Assembly: GCA_040758475.1 (NCBI GenBank) | Contig: JBFLVN010000003.1 | Location: 1-41,841 of the forward strand | Length of the DNA: 41,841 nucleotides | Reading direction: 5' to 3' | Source: JBFLVN01 sp040758475 | Lineage (GTDB): Bacteria > JAGRBM01 | In this document: in pieces, positions 8,374-17,228 of the stretch | How the letters are laid out: each line of letters opens with the position of its first letter | Numbering within the stretch: position 1 is the stretch's first letter | The notes under the pieces: model-generated | The model's input: the letters and a program-made list of their open reading frames with translations, nothing else | What the model was told of the DNA's origin: nothing | The model's database searches: none | Program-made: the position numbers and the translations under genes

Positions 8374-9639
8374 GTGAGCGCGAACGCATCACACGCGATG
8401 GATGAACGGGAACCTCTCCCCCCGGACGCGGAAGCGCCGGAGAATCTTCCGGACCACCCGGCCCCGGCGGCGGTCGAGCATCCCGTCACCGTCAACATCG
8501 GCCCGGCCCATCCCGCCACCCACGGAACGCTCCGCCTCAAGTGCGTGCTCGACGGCGAAGTTATCGTCGAATCCAAGGCGGAAATCGGTTACCTGCACCG
8601 GGGTTTTGAAATCCAGTGCGAACAAGTCCCCTACCAACACGTCATTCCGTTTACCGATCGCCTGAACTATCTCTCGGCCTGCATGAACAACACGGCCTAC
8701 TGCAAGGCCGTCGAAAAGCTCCTGGGAATCAAGATTCCCGAGCGCGCCCAATACATCCGGGTGATCGTGGACGAGCTTTCCCGGATCGCCGATCACCTCA
8801 TCTGCAACGGCGTCGCGGCACTCGACTTAGGGGGCCTGACGAACTTCTGGGTGACGTTCTACCCCCGCGAGAAGATTTACGACATCCTCGCGAAACTCTC
8901 GGGGGCGCGCCTCACGAATGCCTACACCCGCATCGGTGGCGTCGTCTACGACCTCTACGATGGTTTTGACGACGATTTGGCCGCCTGCTTCAAGGAACTC
9001 GACAAGGGCCTCACCCAAGTATTGAAACTCCTCCAACGGAACAAAATTTTCAACGACCGCGTACGGAACGTAGGGATCGTTTCCAAGGAAACGGCCCTGG
9101 CCTACGCCTGGACCGGCCCGGTCCTGCGGGCGAGCGGCGTCCCCTATGACGTCCGCAAGGACCAGCCCTACTACCACTACGACGAATTCGACTGGGAAAT
9201 GCCCATCGGCGCCAAGGGCGATACGTGGGACCGCTTCTTCGTCCGCGTCGAGGAAATCCGCCAGAGCATGCGGATCATCGAGCAGGCGGTCGAGCGCATC
9301 CCGGACGGCCCGATCATGGTGAGCGACCCCGCCATCGCCCTTCCGCCCAAAAAGCAGGTCTACAATTCGATCGAAGGGCTCATCAACCAATTCAAGCTCG
9401 TCTTCGAGGGTATCCGCCCACCGCCGGGTGAAGTCTATTCTGCCACGGAAGCGGCTAACGGGGAGCTCGGCTTCTACATCGTCTCCGACGGCTCCAAGCA
9501 CCCTTACCGGGTAAAGGTTCGCGCCCCAAGCTTCCTGCATTTTTCCGCCATGGAAGAAATTTCACGCGGGTATTTCATCGCCGATGCCATCGCGATTTTG
9601 GGCAGCCTCAACATCATCGCAGGAGAGTTGGACCGCTAA
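8374..9639 (+). CDS. nuoD: NADH-quinone oxidoreductase subunit D
   Basis: This is the 49-kDa-type peripheral subunit, homologous to the large subunit of NiFe hydrogenases and a main wall of the quinone cavity (421 residues). Seen are VNIGPAHPATHGTLRL with the conserved HPxxHG loop, DRLNYLSACMNNTAYC, ELSRIADHLICNGV and the C-terminal SLNIIAGELDR. GTG 8374 has GGAG at 8364-8367, a 6-base spacing. An in-frame ATG at 8398 would shorten the proline-rich N-terminus and cannot be excluded. It lies 3 bases after nuoC and 4 bases before nuoE. Confidence 0.96.
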   Translation: MSANASHAMDEREPLPPDAEAPENLPDHPAPAAVEHPVTVNIGPAHPATHGTLRLKCVLDGEVIVESKAEIGYLHRGFEIQCEQVPYQHVIPFTDRLNYLSACMNNTAYCKAVEKLLGIKIPERAQYIRVIVDELSRIADHLICNGVAALDLGGLTNFWVTFYPREKIYDILAKLSGARLTNAYTRIGGVVYDLYDGFDDDLAACFKELDKGLTQVLKLLQRNKIFNDRVRNVGIVSKETALAYAWTGPVLRASGVPYDVRKDQPYYHYDEFDWEMPIGAKGDTWDRFFVRVEEIRQSMRIIEQAVERIPDGPIMVSDPAIALPPKKQVYNSIEGLINQFKLVFEGIRPPPGEVYSATEAANGELGFYIVSDGSKHPYRVKVRAPSFLHFSAMEEISRGYFIADAIAILGSLNIIAGELDR

Positions 9640-9643
9640 CGCC

Positions 9644-10144
9644 ATGAGCAACGCCGAAGAGAAATTCAGCGATCAAACGCTCGCCAAAATGAAAGAGGCG
9701 ATCGCGGAGTATCCCGACAAGGCCTCCGCCGTGCTTCCGGTCCTTCAGCTCATCCAGAAGGAAAAGGGATGGGTGAGTCCCGCTTCCCAGCGTTTTACGG
9801 CCGAGCTTCTCTCCATTTCGCCCGCCCGAGTGAAGGAAGTCGTGACCTTCTATACGATGTTCCACCAGCAACCGGTCGGGAAGTATCACATCCAGGTCTG
9901 CACGAACATCTCCTGCTCCCTGCGGGGCGGCGAGGAAATCTTCGCCCACTGCCAGAAGAAACTGGGACTCAAGGGCCACAAGGACGTAACCCCGGACGGG
10001 CTTTTCAGCCTCGAACACGTCGAATGCCTGGCCGCTTGCGAGAGGGCCCCGGCCATGCTCTTGGGCGAGAATTACAAAATGGAGCTCACGATTGAAAAAG
10101 TCGATGAGATCATCGATCGCTGCAAGAAGGAGGGCTCGCACTGA
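9644..10144 (+). CDS. nuoE: NADH-quinone oxidoreductase subunit E
   Basis: This is the 24-kDa thioredoxin-like subunit of the NADH-oxidising module, holding 2Fe-2S cluster N1a (166 residues). The four ligands are C86 and C91 in QVCTNISCSLRGG and C128 and C132 in VECLAACERAP, the normal CX4C and CX3C pattern. I chose ATG 9644 because the product then has family length; an upstream in-frame ATG at 9584 lies inside nuoD. The stop TGA shares its A with the ATG of nuoF. Its presence with nuoF and nuoG means this cluster encodes an NADH-linked enzyme. Confidence 0.95.
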   Translation: MSNAEEKFSDQTLAKMKEAIAEYPDKASAVLPVLQLIQKEKGWVSPASQRFTAELLSISPARVKEVVTFYTMFHQQPVGKYHIQVCTNISCSLRGGEEIFAHCQKKLGLKGHKDVTPDGLFSLEHVECLAACERAPAMLLGENYKMELTIEKVDEIIDRCKKEGSH

Positions 10145-11409
10145 TGGAGAAAGTCATCAGCGCCCTCTGGAGCGTCCCCGGCGCCAATACGCTGGAAGTC
10201 TACAAGAAGCACGGCGGCTACGAGGCCGCCAAGGAAGTTCTCTCTTCCTGGACGCCCGAAAAACTCATCGAACACGTAAAGGCTTCGGGCCTTCGCGGCC
10301 GGGGCGGGGCGGGCTTCCCCACGGGCATGAAATGGAGCTTCATCAACCGGGGAAGCCCCAAGCCCAAGTACGTCTGCATCAACGCCGACGAGAGCGAGCC
10401 CGGCACGGCCAAGGACCGCTATATCCTCGAACTCACCCCCCACTTACTCATCGAAGGCACTCTGATCTGCGCCAAAGCCATCGATTGCCATCATGCTTTT
10501 ATCTATTGCCGGGGTGAATTCTACGACCAGATCGCCATTCTCAAGAAGGCCCTGGCCGAAGCGAAAGCCGCCGGCATCGTGGGGAAGAACGCCCTGGGCT
10601 CCGGCTATGACATCCAGATTACCGTCCATTCGGGCTTTGGCGCCTACATCTGCGGCGAAGAAACAGGCCTCATCGAATCTCTCGAAGGGAAGAAGGGCCA
10701 GCCCCGCATCAAGCCCCCCTTCCCCGCCGTGGTCGGCCTTTACAACTGCCCCACGGTGGTCAACAACGTGGAAACGGCCGCCGCACTTCCGTGGATCATC
10801 AAACACGCGCCCGAGGAGTATAAGAAATTCGGCACCGAAAAGAGCGGCGGTACGAAGCTCCTGAGCATCTCGGGCCACGTGAACAAGCCCGGCACGTACG
10901 AAATCCCCCTGGGCCTGCCCCTTTCGGAATTCATCAATTCGCCCAATTACGGCGGCGGGGTCTGGAAAGGCCGGAAATTGAAGGCCTGCATCCCCGGTGG
11001 CAGTTCCGTTCCCATCCTGACGGCTGCGGAAGTCGAAAAAACGAACATCGATTACGAATCCTGCGCGGCTAACGGCACCATGCTGGGGTCTGGCGGTTGC
11101 ATCGTGATGGACGAGACGACGGACATGGTCCATTCGCTCCGCATCCTGGGCCATTTCTACTCCCACGAGAGCTGCGGCCAGTGCACCCCCTGCCGGACGG
11201 GGACGAATTGGGCCCACCGGATTCTCTGCCGCATCGATGACGGCGAAGGGCGGCCCGAGGACGTGGACGAACTCCTCAAGATCGCCAACAACATGGTGGG
11301 CCGGACGATCTGCCCCCTGGCGGACGCGCTCGCCATGCCGATCAAGAGCTTCCTCACAAAGTTCCGCTCCGAGTTCGACAAGAAGGCCCGAAGGGAAAAA
11401 GCGGCTTAA
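10144..11409 (+). CDS. nuoF: NADH-quinone oxidoreductase subunit F
   Basis: This 51-kDa catalytic subunit binds NADH and FMN and the 4Fe-4S cluster N3 (421 residues). Seen are the glycine-rich FMN/NADH segment RGRGGAGFPTGMKW (51-64), ADESEPGTAKDR, YICGEETGLIESLEG, and N3 ligands C344, C347 and C350 in SCGQCTPCRTG plus C390 in RTICPLADA. Length matches the family. AGGAGG at about 10128-10133 sits 10 bases before ATG 10144, which overlaps the nuoE stop. Electrons would pass from here to NuoG. Confidence 0.97.
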   Translation: MEKVISALWSVPGANTLEVYKKHGGYEAAKEVLSSWTPEKLIEHVKASGLRGRGGAGFPTGMKWSFINRGSPKPKYVCINADESEPGTAKDRYILELTPHLLIEGTLICAKAIDCHHAFIYCRGEFYDQIAILKKALAEAKAAGIVGKNALGSGYDIQITVHSGFGAYICGEETGLIESLEGKKGQPRIKPPFPAVVGLYNCPTVVNNVETAAALPWIIKHAPEEYKKFGTEKSGGTKLLSISGHVNKPGTYEIPLGLPLSEFINSPNYGGGVWKGRKLKACIPGGSSVPILTAAEVEKTNIDYESCAANGTMLGSGGCIVMDETTDMVHSLRILGHFYSHESCGQCTPCRTGTNWAHRILCRIDDGEGRPEDVDELLKIANNMVGRTICPLADALAMPIKSFLTKFRSEFDKKARREKAA

Positions 11410-11413
11410 TCCC

Positions 11414-13030
11414 ATGCCCAAGATCACCATCGACGGAAAAGAGATCGAAGCCCGTGAGGGGCAGAGCGTCATAGAAGTGGCCCACCAGAATGGCATCTCG
11501 ATCGGCCATTACTGCTGGCACCCGGGCCTCTCTCCCGAGGGGAACTGCCGCATGTGCCTCGTGGAGGTCGAAAAAGCCCCCAAGCTCATGCCCTCCTGCA
11601 TGACCCAGGTGGCCGAGGGGATGGTGGTCCGGACGGAACACGCGAGCCAGAAGGTCCGCGACGCCCAGAAGGACGTGATGGAATTCCTCCTGGTCGATCA
11701 CCCCATCGACTGCCCCATCTGCGATCAAGCTGGCGAGTGCAAGCTGCAAGACTATTACATGAAGTACGACAAGCAGCCCTCGCACGTGCCGCTCGAAACC
11801 AAGATCAAAAAGGAAAAGCGCGTCCATTTCTCCGATCAGGTCGTCTACGACACGGAACGCTGCATCCTGTGCACCCGCTGCGTCCGATTCTGCCGGGAAG
11901 TGGGCGGCCAGGAAGAACTCGGCATGTTCAACCGGGGGGCTATCAGTTTCATCGGCCTCCAGTCAGGCGAACTCCAGAGCCCCTACCAGGGCAACATCGT
12001 AGACATCTGCCCCGTGGGCGCCTTGACGAATAGTGATTTCCGGTTCCGGAAGCGCGTCTGGTTCATGAGTTCTTCCAAGAGCGTTTGCGCCGGGTGCTCC
12101 CGCGGCTGCAACATCCTGACGGACTACGACAAGGAAGAAGTCTTCCGCTACCGCCCCCGGGAAAACCCGGACGTGAACAAATGGTGGATGTGCGATGAGG
12201 GGCGCATGTCCTACAAGCACATTCACGCTGAAGGGCGGGCGCTCGTCCCTCTTCTCCGCCAAGGCGGTGAAGCAGCCGAAAAAACGGGCTGGGACAAGGC
12301 TTTCTCCCGCACCATGGAAATCTTCCAGCTTCTTCACAAGCGCCACGGGGCCGAAGCCATCGCGGCCGTGGGAAGCCCATTCGCCTCCCTCGAAGAGAAC
12401 TTCTTATTGAAGAAATTATTCAATTCATATTTCCCCGGAAGCCCGGTCGCCTTCCCACCAGAAAAGCTCTACCACCAGGGCCAAGGGGACAAATTCCTCA
12501 TCACCGCCGACAAATCCCCCAATGCTCTTGCGGGCTCGCTCTTGGGGCTCTCCGCCCTCGACGCCGTGTTCGATGGGATCGAGAGCGAGAAGATCAAAGC
12601 CCTCTACGTCCTGGGCGATGACTTCCTGATAGACCGCCCCGGAGCCCCCAAAGTGGCTGAACGGGCGGAAAAACTATTTCCGAAACTCTCCTGGCTCGTC
12701 TGCCAGACCCCCTATCTTCACAAGACGGCCCGGATCGCCCACGCCGTCTTCGCGGGCGCTGTTCATGCCGAGACCACCGGAACTTTCGTGAACGTGGACC
12801 GTCGCGCCCAGCGCTTTTTCCAGGCCATCCGCCCACCCGCTCAGGCGCGGGAAGGGATCAAGATTTTGCGGGATTTCGGCACTCTCATGGGCGCGGAGTT
12901 GCCGGATGCGGAAAATCCCGCGGCTTTGTTCGATGCCATGGCCGCGCAGGAGAAATCCCTGAGCGGACTTTCCTGGAATGCCTTGGGAGACCGGGGAATG
13001 CCCCTTCCCTCCCAAGGAGCCCAGAAGTAA
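11414..13030 (+). CDS. nuoG: NADH-quinone oxidoreductase subunit G (short form, with N7 ligands)
   Basis: This large iron-sulfur subunit relays electrons from NuoF towards NuoI/NuoB. Cluster ligands visible are C34, C45, C48, C62 (2Fe-2S N1b); H96, C100, C103, C109 (N5); and C150, C153, C156 with C199 (N4). C225, C228, C232 and C260 form the CX2CX3CX27C set of the optional N7 cluster. The molybdopterin-oxidoreductase-like C-terminal domain is cut down: the protein has 538 residues against 908 in E. coli and roughly 700-780 in many others. ATG 11414 lies 4 bases after nuoF. No frameshift was evident at the 3' end, so the short form looks genuine. Confidence 0.95.
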   Translation: MPKITIDGKEIEAREGQSVIEVAHQNGISIGHYCWHPGLSPEGNCRMCLVEVEKAPKLMPSCMTQVAEGMVVRTEHASQKVRDAQKDVMEFLLVDHPIDCPICDQAGECKLQDYYMKYDKQPSHVPLETKIKKEKRVHFSDQVVYDTERCILCTRCVRFCREVGGQEELGMFNRGAISFIGLQSGELQSPYQGNIVDICPVGALTNSDFRFRKRVWFMSSSKSVCAGCSRGCNILTDYDKEEVFRYRPRENPDVNKWWMCDEGRMSYKHIHAEGRALVPLLRQGGEAAEKTGWDKAFSRTMEIFQLLHKRHGAEAIAAVGSPFASLEENFLLKKLFNSYFPGSPVAFPPEKLYHQGQGDKFLITADKSPNALAGSLLGLSALDAVFDGIESEKIKALYVLGDDFLIDRPGAPKVAERAEKLFPKLSWLVCQTPYLHKTARIAHAVFAGAVHAETTGTFVNVDRRAQRFFQAIRPPAQAREGIKILRDFGTLMGAELPDAENPAALFDAMAAQEKSLSGLSWNALGDRGMPLPSQGAQK

Positions 13031-13078
13031 AAGAGGCGCGCCGGCGGGAAGCGGCGCTACGGGGAACCGTTAACCATC

Positions 13079-14353
13079 ATGTTGCTCGATCTCACCATGG
13101 TCCTTGTGCGGATCGCCCTGATGCTCCTCGTGGTGCTTCAGGTGATCCCCCTGCTCATCTGGTGGGAACGAAAGGTGAGCGCCTACATCCAGAGCCGCCG
13201 GGGGCCCGCCTATGCCTCCGCCGGGCCTCTTCGTCTCTTCGGCATCGTCCACACCCTGACGGACGTCGTAAAGCTCATCGGGAAGGAAGACATCACCCCC
13301 TCCCAGGCGAACAAGCCCTTCCACTTCATCGCCCCGGCCATCGCCATGTTCGTGGCGCTTCTTACCTTTGCCGTTGTTCCCTACAGTGGTTCGGTGGTCA
13401 TCGACGGGCGGGAATTTTCACTTCAAGCCGCCAATCTCAATGCTGGAATCCTCTACATCCTCGCCATCGCGTCGCTAGGGGTTTACGGAATCCTGCTCGC
13501 CGCCTGGAGCAGCAACAACAAGTACACGATCCTGGGAGGCCTGCGCTCCTCGTCCCAACTTGTGAGCTACGAACTCGTCATGAGCCTCGCTCTCGTCGGC
13601 GCGCTCATGGTCTACGGTTCCCTGGAACTGGGTAAAGCCGTCACCCACCAGTCAGGCCCCTTCTGGCACTGGGGCGCCGTCGTCCAGCCCGTCGCGGCGC
13701 TCCTCTTCATCGTCTGCGCCTTTGCCGAGACGAACCGCAATCCTTTCGATCTTCCCGAAGGCGAAAGCGAGATCGTGGCCGGGTACCACGTGGAGTATTC
13801 GAGCCTCCGGTTCGCCCTCTTCTTCATGGCCGAATACGCCAACATGATCGTCGCTTCGGGCGTCATCGCGACGCTCTTCTTCGGTGGATACGAAATTCCG
13901 TTCCTCCCCACGGAAACCCTCCGGGCCAATGCGGCCCCCATTCTCCGGATCGTTCTCCTCGCGACTGCCGCTGGAGGAACTTTGGCTGGCCTTTTCTTTG
14001 GCTATCTCTTCTTCCAAGGAAACGAGCGGGGCCCCCGCGACCCGGACGCCGCCGCCCTGGCCGTGCTCTTTGGCTTCGGGCCCGCCGTGGCGGCCGGAGC
14101 CGTGCTCGCGCTTACGGGTGGCGGCCACTTCGAATTCGGGCCCACCGGCGCATCCCTCGTCGCCGCGGTTCTACAATTTGCCTGCTTCATGGCGAAGCTT
14201 CTTTTCTTCGCCTTCCTCTTTATCTGGGTCCGCTGGACTCTTCCGCGATTCCGGTACGACCAGCTCATGCGCCTCGGATGGAAGTACATGCTTCCCCTGG
14301 CGCTCCTGAACGTCCTGGCAACCGCATTCATTCTCGAAAGGATGGCGAAGTAA
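13079..14353 (+). CDS. nuoH: NADH-quinone oxidoreductase subunit H, extended
   Basis: This membrane subunit connects the peripheral and membrane arms and lines the quinone channel. Seen are WWERKVSAYIQSRRGP (residues 28-43), the charged loop FAETNRNPFDLPEGESEIVAG (about 215-235) and the C-terminal WTLPRFRYDQLMRLGWK. At 424 residues it is about 100 longer than E. coli NuoH. The extra part lies at about residues 281-365, between the FLP loop and the penultimate conserved segment, and contains two additional hydrophobic stretches. The 48 bases after nuoG hold only a GC-rich stretch and GGGGA as ribosome binding site. The next gene is nuoJ2, not nuoI. Confidence 0.95.
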   Translation: MLLDLTMVLVRIALMLLVVLQVIPLLIWWERKVSAYIQSRRGPAYASAGPLRLFGIVHTLTDVVKLIGKEDITPSQANKPFHFIAPAIAMFVALLTFAVVPYSGSVVIDGREFSLQAANLNAGILYILAIASLGVYGILLAAWSSNNKYTILGGLRSSSQLVSYELVMSLALVGALMVYGSLELGKAVTHQSGPFWHWGAVVQPVAALLFIVCAFAETNRNPFDLPEGESEIVAGYHVEYSSLRFALFFMAEYANMIVASGVIATLFFGGYEIPFLPTETLRANAAPILRIVLLATAAGGTLAGLFFGYLFFQGNERGPRDPDAAALAVLFGFGPAVAAGAVLALTGGGHFEFGPTGASLVAAVLQFACFMAKLLFFAFLFIWVRWTLPRFRYDQLMRLGWKYMLPLALLNVLATAFILERMAK

Positions 14354-14357
14354 GGCC

Positions 14358-14873
14358 ATGACCGGCTCCGCCCTCCTCTTCTACGTCTTCGGCGCCCTGG
14401 CGCTCGCTTCGGCCGTCCTCGTTGTTACGGGAAAAAACGCCATTGCTTCCGCCGTTTACCTCGTCGTGGCCTTCTTCAATCTGGCGGGGCTTTACGTGCT
14501 CCTCGAAGCCCATTTCCTCGCGGCTTCTCAAATTCTCGTTTACGCGGGGGCCATCACGGTTCTGATCCTCTTCGTGATCATGCTACTCGACGTAAGCCAA
14601 CTCGTGCGGCTCCAAGGGAGCCGCAATGCCATCGCCCGGTCGCTTGGAATCGTCCTGGCCGGGCTTTTCGCCATCCTCCTTGCAAGCCAACTAGCCCCCG
14701 GCGAAGTGGGGTTTCCCGAAAAACTCCCCGAAGGATTCGGCACGGTCGAATCCATCGGCGATCTCCTGTTCGACCGCTACCTTCTCGCTTTTGAACTCGT
14801 AAGCGTTCTTCTCCTTGCGGCCATCGTGGCCGCGGTGGCCATCGCCCACCGGGAAGGGGAAAGCACGCCGTGA
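14358..14873 (+). CDS. nuoJ: NADH-quinone oxidoreductase subunit J (second copy)
   Basis: This is a complex I membrane-arm subunit with five hydrophobic segments (171 residues). The conserved core FLAASQILVYAGAITVLILF is present and closer to the common NuoJ consensus than the first copy. It starts 4 bases after nuoH, where most clusters carry nuoI. Its stop overlaps the GTG start of nuoK2 as GTGA, so the two are coupled. Confidence 0.95.
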   Translation: MTGSALLFYVFGALALASAVLVVTGKNAIASAVYLVVAFFNLAGLYVLLEAHFLAASQILVYAGAITVLILFVIMLLDVSQLVRLQGSRNAIARSLGIVLAGLFAILLASQLAPGEVGFPEKLPEGFGTVESIGDLLFDRYLLAFELVSVLLLAAIVAAVAIAHREGESTP

Positions 14874-15175
14874 GCGTCGGCCTCCACCACTATCTCCTTC
14901 TTTCAGCCCTGCTCTTCGTCGTGGGCACGGTGGGCGTCATCACCCGCCGGAACGCCATTGTCGTGCTGATGTCCATCGAGCTCATGCTCAACGGCGTGAA
15001 TCTTTCGCTCGCGGCCTTTTCCCGTTACTGGGGGGATGGAAGCGGCCACGCCCTCGTGATCTTTTCGATCGCCGTGGCGGCCGCCGAAGCCGCTGTGGGC
15101 CTTGCCCTCCTCATCGCTGTTTTCCGGAACCGCCAGAGCGTGGACCTGGAAGATTTGAATCTCTTGAAAGGCTGA
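14870..15175 (+). CDS. nuoK: NADH-quinone oxidoreductase subunit K (second copy)
   Basis: This is a three-TM E-channel subunit of complex I (101 residues). The two membrane glutamates lie in MSIELMLN and AAAEAAVGLALL. It starts at GTG 14870, overlapping the nuoJ2 stop, with GGGGA about 9 bases upstream. The paralogue at 777 has the same length and shares the RRN motif before the first glutamate. Only 4 bases separate it from nuoL2. Confidence 0.95.
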   Translation: MSVGLHHYLLLSALLFVVGTVGVITRRNAIVVLMSIELMLNGVNLSLAAFSRYWGDGSGHALVIFSIAVAAAEAAVGLALLIAVFRNRQSVDLEDLNLLKG

Positions 15176-15179
15176 ACCC

Positions 15180-17219
15180 TTGCACGAAGCTTCCCAAATC
15201 CAGGCCCAGTGGCTCCTTCTCCTGCCGCTCCTCCCGCTGATCGGGTTCGCGGTGAACGGCGGGGCGGTTCTGCTTGGCCGCTCGCTTCCTGAAAAGCGCG
15301 CGGCGGCCATCGCCTGCTCGCTCGTTTTGGGATCGGCGCTTCTGGCGACGGCAGCGTTCCTGCGCGTCCTTGGGGCGGACGAGCCCATCCACCTCGTGGC
15401 CGACGGCTGGCATTGGATTGCCGCCGGGAGGCTCGACCTGCCGATCTTGCTCGTAGTGGACCGGCTCTCGGGCCTCTTCATCATGGTGATCTGCTGGATC
15501 GGCCTGCTCATCCACATTTATTCGGCCGGCTACATGCACGGCGATCCGGGGTTCGGCCGCTTCTTCGCCTACTTGAACCTCTTTATGTTCTCCATGCTCG
15601 TCCTGGTCCTGGGTGGCAGTCTCCCCATCCTCTTTGTGGGTTGGGAAGGCGTTGGCCTCTGCTCCTACCTCCTCATCGGCTTCTGGTACGAGCACCTGCC
15701 CAACGCCCAGGCCGGAAAGAAAGCCTTCGTCGTCAACCGGATCGGGGACTTCGGGTTCCTCCTCGGTATGTTCGTCCTCTTCTGGGCTGCCTGGAAGGCG
15801 GGCGCGCCGTCCCTGGAGATTCAAAGCCTTTCGCAGTTCATCGACGAGATCAGCGTCCAAAGCGTGACGCTTCTGGGTGTCCCTGTTCGGCTCCCGACGC
15901 TCGCGGCCTTTCTCCTCTTCATCGGTGCCTGCGGAAAGAGCGCCCAGATACCGCTCTACGTCTGGCTTCCCGACGCCATGGCGGGTCCGACACCCGTTTC
16001 CGCCCTCATCCACGCGGCTACCATGGTGACGGCGGGCGTTTACCTCACGGCCCGGCTCCACTTCGTCTACGCCGCGAGCCCCGTCGTGATGACCATCGTC
16101 GCCTGCGTGGGCGCGGCAACCGCCCTGATGGCCGCCACCATCGCCCTCGTTCAAAACGACATCAAGAAAGTGCTGGCCTATTCGACCGTCTCCCAGCTCG
16201 GGTTCATGTTCTTGGGCGTCGGTGCCGGGGCCCCGGCGGCGGGTGTCTTCCACGTCTACACCCACGCGTTCTTCAAGGCCTGTCTGTTCCTGGGTTCTGG
16301 CTCGGTCATGCACGCCCTTGCCAACAACACGGACGTGCGGATCATGGGCGGGCTCCGCAAGAAGATGCCCCACACGTGGCTCACCTTCGGCATCGCCACC
16401 ATCGCCATCGCGGGCGTTCCCGGCTTTTCGGGCTTTTTCTCAAAGGACGAAATCCTCTGGAAAGTCTGGTCCAGCCACACGCTCTTCGTCCCGCCCATCG
16501 TTCCGGGGCACGAAGCGCTCACGCATCTTCTTCCGCCCCTGCTCTGGAGCGTGGCTTGCGTCGCGGCCTTCTGCACGGCCTTCTACATGGGGCGGGTTTT
16601 CCTGCTCACCTTCCACGGGAAATCCCGCACGCCCCACGACATCGAGCACCACATCCACGAATCCCCCGCCAGCATGACGGGCGTTTTGTGGACGCTGGCC
16701 ATCGGTTCGATTCTCGCGGGCTATGTGGGAGTCCCTCATTTCCTGGGCGGTCACAACCGGATCGAAGGCTGGTTGGGAGCGGTACTGGGTGCCGTTCACG
16801 GCGAGGAAAGCGCCACTATCGTCCACGAAGGATCGGCCGAAGCGCTCCTGGCGGGGCTTTCCTCCCTCATCGGCATTGGCGGCCTTGCCCTCGCCTGGTT
16901 CTTCTACATCGCAAAGCCCGAAATCCCGGGGAAAATCGCGGGCGCCTTCCAGTCCACCTACCGGGTGCTCTCGAACAAGTACTACGTGGATGAGTTTTAC
17001 GAGGCCGTCTTCGTAACGCCCGTCCGGAAATTCTCCGAAGCGGCTCTCTGGAAAGTGGCGGACGTCCAACTCATCGACGGCCTTGTCCGCGGCGCGGGAA
17101 GGGCCTCCCAGGCCGTGGGCCGGGCCTTCGCCCGCATCGAAAACGGATTTGCGAGCAGCTATGCCGCCGCCATGTTGCTTGGGGCCGTACTGGTGGCCGG
17201 GTATCTGGCGCTTCGCTGA
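15180..17219 (+). CDS. nuoL: NADH-quinone oxidoreductase subunit L (second copy)
   Basis: This is the distal antiporter-like subunit with a C-terminal lateral helix (679 residues). Conserved channel segments are WEGVGLCSYLLIGFWYE, GKSAQIPLYVWLPDAMAGP, NDIKKVLAYSTVSQLG, HAFFKACLFLGSGSVMHA and FFSKDEILW. The C-terminal SNKYYVDEFYEAVF precedes the last TM. It starts at TTG 15180, with a weak AAAGG upstream inside the end of nuoK2. Unlike NuoL1 it has no histidine-rich N-terminal loop. Confidence 0.95.
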   Translation: MHEASQIQAQWLLLLPLLPLIGFAVNGGAVLLGRSLPEKRAAAIACSLVLGSALLATAAFLRVLGADEPIHLVADGWHWIAAGRLDLPILLVVDRLSGLFIMVICWIGLLIHIYSAGYMHGDPGFGRFFAYLNLFMFSMLVLVLGGSLPILFVGWEGVGLCSYLLIGFWYEHLPNAQAGKKAFVVNRIGDFGFLLGMFVLFWAAWKAGAPSLEIQSLSQFIDEISVQSVTLLGVPVRLPTLAAFLLFIGACGKSAQIPLYVWLPDAMAGPTPVSALIHAATMVTAGVYLTARLHFVYAASPVVMTIVACVGAATALMAATIALVQNDIKKVLAYSTVSQLGFMFLGVGAGAPAAGVFHVYTHAFFKACLFLGSGSVMHALANNTDVRIMGGLRKKMPHTWLTFGIATIAIAGVPGFSGFFSKDEILWKVWSSHTLFVPPIVPGHEALTHLLPPLLWSVACVAAFCTAFYMGRVFLLTFHGKSRTPHDIEHHIHESPASMTGVLWTLAIGSILAGYVGVPHFLGGHNRIEGWLGAVLGAVHGEESATIVHEGSAEALLAGLSSLIGIGGLALAWFFYIAKPEIPGKIAGAFQSTYRVLSNKYYVDEFYEAVFVTPVRKFSEAALWKVADVQLIDGLVRGAGRASQAVGRAFARIENGFASSYAAAMLLGAVLVAGYLALR

Positions 17220-17228
17220 GGAATGAAA